64,000 nt of DNA from positions 2,179,501-2,243,500 of the forward strand of contig NC_083673.1 in the NCBI RefSeq assembly GCF_030384665.1. Reading direction: 5' to 3'. This DNA comes from Lodderomyces elongisporus (lineage: Eukaryota; Ascomycota; Pichiomycetes; Serinales; Debaryomycetaceae). Below, one piece after another: positions 58,357 to 64,000 of the stretch (positions are counted from its first letter, which is position 1; each line of letters opens with the position of its first letter). Made by a program: the position numbers and the translations under genes. The notes beneath the pieces were generated by a model, which ran no database searches, was not told the origin of the DNA, and saw nothing but the letters and a program-made list of their open reading frames with translations.

Positions 58357-61300
58357 ATGAGTTCAACGGAGTTCGATGCCGCCAAGGTGCTAAAGGCATT
58401 CGAGGATAATGATACCAACACTACTACCGCCACAACCACGCACACTATCGAATCAAAGCTTCAGTTAATTCAATCACTCAAATCGCAGATTAAAAAGTAC
58501 GGAATCGATCTCGATGATGTCCCCACTTTTTTGAAAATTATAACCAAGGGACTAGATATCAACGAGCTAGGCATTCTGAATGTTAGTTTCAACTCATTGT
58601 ATTATCTCATTAGGCGAATCAGTGTGCAGGATAGAAGCGGGAAAATTTTGAAAGATCAAAGTCTTTACATTCTACCAGTATTGATAAATAGACTAGGTAC
58701 TTCGAGTAGCGGGATAGCAAAAAAGGCGCTTGAAGACTATTGGCTCAATTCCCCTGTTGAAGTGGAAAACGCGGTGAGAGAGATTGCGTTTACAACGCCA
58801 AATTCCAATATTTTTATTGAGGCGCTTAGATGGATTCAGCAATTGGTTGAAAATATTGGCTTCAACTTCAATACTGACTTATTTACATCCGATCTTGTTG
58901 AAGCACTAGTGAGAAACCAAAAGAACGAAGATGTAGTACATGCAGCAAGGGACCTCATACACGCAAAGTCCAATATACCGAATGGCGAAGCACACATGAA
59001 GAATCTTATTGAAGCGGTGCGGAAAAGCTCAGTTCAACAGAGAATAAAGGAAAATATACTTGGGAATAGTTTGCGTCCATCGACTAGAGTACTCTCCCTT
59101 GAAACACGTGAGAGCAAAGTAACCAAAGTTTATGATACAGAGAAGCATAAAATCCAATCCCAACAACTTCTGAAAGATGGATCCGACTATTATGCATCGC
59201 GACTAGAAGATTTGTTGTCAAAGCTGAGGTATGCAATAGATACTTCAATTGATGCACTTGATATCGCCGGAGCCGAAGAATTGTATCGAATCATTGAGTC
59301 AAATGAAGCCAGCTTTGAAGAGAAGGAAACAGAGTTCAATTGGAAGCAAAGGGAAAAAACTATTGTCCAACTTCGGCGGTTTGTTAGAGGAAATTCTAGC
59401 ACGCAGTTTCTTCAAGATTTATTAATCTGTTTGCGTGGTTTTGCTGGTGCCATCTGCAAAGGAGCACTTTCTTTGAGGACCACGTTGTGTACACATAGTT
59501 GCGAGTTGCTCAAAGAATGCGCTATAATTTTAGGAGAAGACTTTGATACAGGGGCTGAGTTGGTGTTTCCGACTTTGATGAAATTGTGTCTCTCAACAAA
59601 AAGTATCACGTCGATGAATGCCCACATGGTTATTGCCGCATTGTTTGCTAACTTACCGTTTCACACGAGATTAGTGACAAGGATAATATCCGCGATGGAA
59701 GAACGCAATTACCAACCACGTTCATATTCTTCAATTTGGTTACAAATTTTACTATTGAGACATGTTCAAAACTCTGACTTTCTTTCTGCAAACAACATTA
59801 CACAAGTCGCAGAAACTGCTGATAAGTTATTGATCAGATTATTGAAGGATGCTAATCCCAAGGTTAGGCAGGAGGCAAAGGATTGTTATTGGTGTTATCT
59901 TAAAGTCTTTCCACAAGAGTCGGAGAAGCTACTTAATAGGCTTGATCCGACAACAGTAAAGGCATTAGCAAGATCCCAAAAGGAGCTAGGACCAGCTGCA
60001 ACAACCGTTAAACCTCTTGCAGTGAAAGTAAATTCTAGAGTTTCTTTAAAAGACCATGGTTTTGATGACAAAGTTAAAGAGACCAAAAAGCTCAATAGAC
60101 CGTCTTCAAGACAAAATACACTTGATCCGACACCGCGTGTTGCATCCAACCCTCTACCAAGGACAATGAGGTCAACACAAGGAAGTTTCCGTATGGAGAA
60201 ACCAGTACCGAAGCAAAACCCAGTATCAAGCTCAGGATCTAGTACTAAAGGGGCGCTTCGGTCTTCCAGCTGGGGTCCGCGTTCACTGAACAACCTCAAT
60301 GTAAACTCTTACAACAATAACAACGACAATAACAACAATAATAATAACAATAACAATAATGGTAATAATGATAATAATGTGGCCAAGAGTTATAATATTG
60401 GCAATAATGATAACAATACCATCAACAGCAGTATTGAAATCAACAATACTCAAGACAGAGTACGCAGCAAAACGGAAATGGATGCAAAACTTTCTCGCAT
60501 ATCAACTGCACATCCCATGCCAGAGCCATCGTCTGAAATTGAGTCCAATCGTGTAATACCAAGCTCCTTATCTAAATCATTACCCTCGAACGTGACCAAG
60601 TTGGGCTTGACTAATGTAGAGACTACCTTGTCACAATCCAAACCTATTATTGATGAAGATGACTCAAATCCAATTGATAGACTACTATACTCCAATAACC
60701 CCGATGAGTTGGCACAAGGAGTGAAATTGTTGATGGATGCATTAGTTGAAAACGGAGATTTCTCTAGATCTCATAGGATCAAGTCACGCTTGAGGTATAT
60801 CGCAGAAAGAAATGCTGATGCTTTTAAACCTCTCTTGACAAAATCTGAACTCATCTTTGCAAAGACTGCAAATTTGTTGTCCACTAATGATTTAATTCGG
60901 GTCTGTGCGTTGATTTTTCATGGTTCTGAGCTGAAGATGTTTGATTTGATATCATCAGTTGTTGAAGCTCCTGATTATTTCCAATCCAATTTACTGTTAT
61001 TGGCAATGACTATTGATTACCCAGATATCGTAGGAAGTCATGCTTTAAAACGTCAAATGTCTACCTTTCAAAATGAAATAACTTCTCTGGTTTTGGAATC
61101 TCTTTCCATTGCTATGACCAAAATAGCAGTCACAGACCTCCAATATTCAGACTTGCTCTCCGAATTACTTCGTCTGGTAAAGGTTTTCAAACATACATCC
61201 ATGTATGAGTTGGTGAAAAAGTTATTTTGTCAGCTTTACACAATGAGTAGCGAAAGATTCATGCAATCAATGGAAGATGTCGAAGATCAAGTACGAGAAG

Positions 61301-62715
61301 AAGTTGAGCTGATTGTTGGTGCAGACAATACGCTTGTGGTGGGAAGAAACTTGAACAGTGCTGTTTTTGAGTTTACACAAATAAATCCAGGAAAGAAGAC
61401 AAACGTCGATACTTTAGATGTAATCAAAACGACAAAGCACAATTTCAACACATCACCAAATACGATCCCGAAGTCGAGCTCGAACCAAAACATTTCCAAC
61501 ATGAACTCTGGGATGGAAACCCCGTCATGTTCTGTACCTGCACTTACCTCCAATATACTATCGCGGGATAATATTAACAATGAAGCTTTCCAATTAAAAC
61601 CGGCAAATTCCACAAATACTGAGATAGAGTCACTAAGACCATTTAAATTGGCGAAATCCCCTTCAAAAGGTCTCTCTGCTCTGAGTGATGAAGTATATTC
61701 TGAGAACCAATCGGATACGCTAGCTCTGGACTTTGCTCAGGTTAAAATAAATAATCGCAATATTGGCCAAGGCACTAATATACAACACGTTCGCGAGCTT
61801 ATTGACCGTGCAGACCCTTTGAACCCACTTTCCAACAAGATGAAAAGGATTGAAATATTTGAGGACCCACCAGCATCCGATGTACCTCCAATACATCGCC
61901 CTATGCAGTCTTGGGAAAACTATAATCTTGCAAAATTGAGCTTTGAATTGAGATCGTTGAACATCATACCCAATGATATTGAGCAATTTGAGATGAACTG
62001 TTTGGAATTGCTGCTGAGCTGGCCGGCATCAAACTCGCAAAGTGAAACAAATAGTGCTATTGCTCTGACTATTAGTGCTATTATGAAAACCTTGGAATCT
62101 TTATCATCATCAGATCCCGACTTTAGAGAATATTTTTATGCAATGGGAAAATACAAGCTTACACAGGCTTTGCTATCGCATTTACAAAACTTAGACTCGA
62201 GCAGTCCAAATTTGACAGGGTCATTGATACTTTTGAGGCACCAATTGAGATATGATGAAAGTATTGATATAAATGCAGTTTGGAATCTTTTTTTCACAAT
62301 GTGTATTGACGTCAAGTTTGAAAGTGAGATGTTTATATTGTGGAACGAATCAATTTTAAGTATTAGTAATACGCGCTCTCGGGCATCATTGACAGGCATC
62401 ATTTTGAAGTACTTGGAACTGGGTACAATGAAGCCTTTGTCATTACCCGTACTGACTATTTGCTTGAACTTTCTTGCCAAGGTTCTAATTGATGACGTGG
62501 ACATTGATGAAGAGAAACTTTATCGATTGGACACAATATTTGGTAAATTATTCACCAAGAGCGACGCAATGTATCGAAAGCAGGCCACGATGTGTTATGG
62601 CAGTTTATTGCGCAATAAGAATCTCACTACAGAGCTGATGCAAGCCTTGAATAAAATGAAAGCGAGATATAGTATGTCGCAACAGAGATTGATTGAGTTC
62701 TACAGTCAAAAATAA
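58357..62715 (+). CDS. STU1: Stu1, CLASP-family microtubule-binding protein
   Basis: 1452 residues. Stu1 is the yeast CLASP, essential for spindle integrity and present at kinetochores and the spindle midzone. HEAT/TOG arrays occur at about 30-250 and about 315-530 (LICLRGFAGAICKGALSLRTTLCTHSCELLKECAIILG and ANPKVRQEAKDCYWCYLKVFP are recognisable CLASP-type blocks; the second helix pair is typical). A Ser/Arg/Pro linker follows, with a long Asn run (about 655-690), then a further helical region (about 770-975) and a C-terminal helical domain (about 1175-1450). The overall size matches S. cerevisiae Stu1 (about 1513). STU1 and POL12 are adjacent in S. cerevisiae; here IRC3 and GPI8 lie between them. 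Confidence 0.88.
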   Translation: MSSTEFDAAKVLKAFEDNDTNTTTATTTHTIESKLQLIQSLKSQIKKYGIDLDDVPTFLKIITKGLDINELGILNVSFNSLYYLIRRISVQDRSGKILKDQSLYILPVLINRLGTSSSGIAKKALEDYWLNSPVEVENAVREIAFTTPNSNIFIEALRWIQQLVENIGFNFNTDLFTSDLVEALVRNQKNEDVVHAARDLIHAKSNIPNGEAHMKNLIEAVRKSSVQQRIKENILGNSLRPSTRVLSLETRESKVTKVYDTEKHKIQSQQLLKDGSDYYASRLEDLLSKLRYAIDTSIDALDIAGAEELYRIIESNEASFEEKETEFNWKQREKTIVQLRRFVRGNSSTQFLQDLLICLRGFAGAICKGALSLRTTLCTHSCELLKECAIILGEDFDTGAELVFPTLMKLCLSTKSITSMNAHMVIAALFANLPFHTRLVTRIISAMEERNYQPRSYSSIWLQILLLRHVQNSDFLSANNITQVAETADKLLIRLLKDANPKVRQEAKDCYWCYLKVFPQESEKLLNRLDPTTVKALARSQKELGPAATTVKPLAVKVNSRVSLKDHGFDDKVKETKKLNRPSSRQNTLDPTPRVASNPLPRTMRSTQGSFRMEKPVPKQNPVSSSGSSTKGALRSSSWGPRSLNNLNVNSYNNNNDNNNNNNNNNNNGNNDNNVAKSYNIGNNDNNTINSSIEINNTQDRVRSKTEMDAKLSRISTAHPMPEPSSEIESNRVIPSSLSKSLPSNVTKLGLTNVETTLSQSKPIIDEDDSNPIDRLLYSNNPDELAQGVKLLMDALVENGDFSRSHRIKSRLRYIAERNADAFKPLLTKSELIFAKTANLLSTNDLIRVCALIFHGSELKMFDLISSVVEAPDYFQSNLLLLAMTIDYPDIVGSHALKRQMSTFQNEITSLVLESLSIAMTKIAVTDLQYSDLLSELLRLVKVFKHTSMYELVKKLFCQLYTMSSERFMQSMEDVEDQVREEVELIVGADNTLVVGRNLNSAVFEFTQINPGKKTNVDTLDVIKTTKHNFNTSPNTIPKSSSNQNISNMNSGMETPSCSVPALTSNILSRDNINNEAFQLKPANSTNTEIESLRPFKLAKSPSKGLSALSDEVYSENQSDTLALDFAQVKINNRNIGQGTNIQHVRELIDRADPLNPLSNKMKRIEIFEDPPASDVPPIHRPMQSWENYNLAKLSFELRSLNIIPNDIEQFEMNCLELLLSWPASNSQSETNSAIALTISAIMKTLESLSSSDPDFREYFYAMGKYKLTQALLSHLQNLDSSSPNLTGSLILLRHQLRYDESIDINAVWNLFFTMCIDVKFESEMFILWNESILSISNTRSRASLTGIILKYLELGTMKPLSLPVLTICLNFLAKVLIDDVDIDEEKLYRLDTIFGKLFTKSDAMYRKQATMCYGSLLRNKNLTTELMQALNKMKARYSMSQQRLIEFYSQK
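60309..60430 (+). repeat. AAC/AAT repeat encoding an Asn-rich tract in STU1
   Basis: Two blocks of mixed AAC/AAT/GAT codons in the STU1 linker. Both synonymous codons are mixed, so the tract is partly stabilised against slippage. Confidence 0.85.
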
Positions 62716-62957
62716 TCGTAGAAAGGAAACAAAAATTGTTAATGGGTATCTAAATAGTTCATTTTCTAAAATATATATAGATAAAAGAAATAAAATTAAT
62801 TGTTTAAAATAAAACAAGTATTTGGTATAATTGAGGAAAGAAAATGCGTATCTAAAAACTTGCAAACTAGCGCAAATGAAGAGTATCGCTCACAATAGGG
62901 AGGACAGGATAGATTTATGAGAAGAAAAAGAAGAAGATATGGTCAAAAGCCATTAGT

Positions 62958-63995
62958 TCATTGTCTTCCATGGTCTCTGTTATCGAGCCGGATTGTTTTG
63001 GACTTGACTACGTCACGTAAAGACGGACGATGCTTTGTGTCCTTTTCCTTGTAGTTCCTTTGCGAGAAACTACTGACGCCACTACTGGCTGGTACTGACG
63101 TCCCTTTGGTTACGCCATACTTCAGTGAATATTGTTGTTGTTGCTGTTGTTGTTGTTGCAACTGCCTCTTTTTCAACATCATTTTCGCACTTATTTGCTG
63201 TTGCCTAGTCATTTCCAGAAATGGGATTGTTTGAGGTTGTTGTTGTTGCTGTTGTTGTTGTGGTTGTTGTTGTTGTTGCTGCTGCTGTTGTGGTTGTGGT
63301 GGTTGATAGTGCTGGCGTTGCATGGGTATCATCATCGGCTGTTGGTTTACAGCTTGGAAGTTAAGCATGTCCTGATCGCTCATGAGCACATACGGTTGCA
63401 GCGGTTGGCCATAGCCCAACCCAGGGTCATACATCCCAAAAGCAGGTTGATTTGCAGCCGCAAGCGCTTGTGTTTGTGCATGTGTCTGAGCCTGAGCAGA
63501 CCAAAGGTCGTTTTCAGCGGGTAGCATGGAATTATAGGCAAGCGGAAGGTCGGTAGTGGTATAATATGGCATTTGATCGTACACCAAGGATTGTTGTTGT
63601 TGTTGTTGTTGTTGAGAAGGCAATTGGAATTGGGAAGAAGCTGCCCTCAATGAGGGGCGTCCTGATGCAAAATGTGTTTGTAGTTTAGCTGCTAATGGTT
63701 GTTGCTGTTGTTGTTGTTGTTGTTGCTGCTGCTGTAATTGTAGTTGTAGTTGTTGTAGGGAAGAGTTTACACCACCGGGTGGTTGCGAGAATCCTAGCAA
63801 GTCTTCAGCTGTAGGGTTCTGGAAAGCAAACATTTTTCCAGTAGATGATCTTGGTTGTAGTGAATTTGCGGATAAGGGAGGGGCCACCGGTGTTTTTAAT
63901 GGCTGTGTTTGCTCAATCAGGTACTCTTCGTTGAATGCTACTTGATTAGCAGTAGCAGACATTGGCTGTTGGCTATAGTAGCTGGAGTTTGGCAT
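62958..63995 (-). CDS. Gln-rich protein of unknown function, possibly incomplete at the window edge
   Basis: 345 residues from the ATG at 63995, five bases from the right end, so the true start may lie outside. The protein is dominated by Gln runs (about residues 80-100, 125-136, 234-258 and 280-292) separated by Pro/Tyr/Met-rich linkers, and ends in a basic, conserved-looking tail (NYKEKDTKHRPSLRDVV, SKTIRLDN). No domain was recognised. Gln-rich yeast proteins of this kind are often transcriptional or RNA-granule factors, but nothing here proves that. The C-terminal basic block is the best seed for a homology search. It is tail-to-tail with STU1 (242 bases). Confidence 0.65.
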   Translation of the reverse strand: MPNSSYYSQQPMSATANQVAFNEEYLIEQTQPLKTPVAPPLSANSLQPRSSTGKMFAFQNPTAEDLLGFSQPPGGVNSSLQQLQLQLQQQQQQQQQQQQPLAAKLQTHFASGRPSLRAASSQFQLPSQQQQQQQQSLVYDQMPYYTTTDLPLAYNSMLPAENDLWSAQAQTHAQTQALAAANQPAFGMYDPGLGYGQPLQPYVLMSDQDMLNFQAVNQQPMMIPMQRQHYQPPQPQQQQQQQQQPQQQQQQQQPQTIPFLEMTRQQQISAKMMLKKRQLQQQQQQQQQYSLKYGVTKGTSVPASSGVSSFSQRNYKEKDTKHRPSLRDVVKSKTIRLDNRDHGRQ

Positions 63996-64000
63996 GAATA

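Noticed and set aside
1..64000. tRNA genes, LTR retrotransposon remnants and subtelomeric repeats
   Set aside because: Scanning by eye for B-box-like GGTTCGAAT sequence, long terminal repeats and telomere-type units gave nothing convincing; a dedicated search could still find divergent cases.

Overview
The window looks like nuclear DNA of a budding yeast, most probably of the CTG-Ser clade (Candida/Lodderomyces type). It is AT-rich, its genes are mostly intronless and yeast-like, introns use GTATGT donors and TACTAAC branch points, CTG codons look uncommon, and microsatellites are very frequent both between and inside genes. The species assignment is inference. Translations quoted here use Leu for CTG; if the clade is right, those residues are Ser. 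No mobile element, rRNA, tRNA or CRISPR array was recognised.

Layout. Positions 1-1984 are gene-free and low in complexity. A CAP-superfamily secreted protein follows (1985-2902, -), then the Hcs1 helicase (3924-6173, -), a small DUF1748-type protein (about 6740-7054, -) and the giant ribosome-biogenesis factor Urb1 (7666-13011, -). A 3.6-kb gene-free stretch (13012-16623) leads to an RCK2-type MAPK-activated kinase, whose start codon sits in a 15-base exon separated from the rest by a 1300-base intron. The monothiol glutaredoxin GRX5 (21101-21732, -) also has an intron, which hides its mitochondrial targeting sequence. Next come a PIR cell-wall protein (22795-23811), the sphingolipid enzyme IPT1 (24185-25618, -), a degenerate RecA-fold/XRCC2-like protein (26447-27160), ATP7 (27464-27988, -) and the alpha-adaptin APL3 (29134-32073).

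The right half carries a second CAP protein (33312-34454), a RluA-type tRNA pseudouridine synthase (34963-36246), a predicted mitochondrial protein (36361-37389, -), SWD2 (37676-38824, -), BBC1 (39806-43318), IST2 (44942-47728), a YggS/PROSC-type PLP protein (47825-48661, -), the La protein LHP1 (49450-50457), POL12 (51295-53316), the mitochondrial helicase IRC3 (53582-55864), GPI8 (56335-57513), STU1 (58357-62715) and a poly-Q protein at the right edge (62958-63995, -).

The genes are housekeeping and do not form one pathway. Several sit near partners they also neighbour in Saccharomyces cerevisiae: HCS1, ATP7, URB1, SWD2 and the DUF1748 gene; APL3, the PLP protein, POL12 and STU1; GPI8 and IRC3. 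This supports the identifications and shows an ancestral order broken into pieces. I found no clearly new multi-gene system. The best leads are the hidden introns, the XRCC2-like protein with a decayed ATP site, the repeat architecture in and around genes, and repeated short palindromic or G-rich elements between genes.
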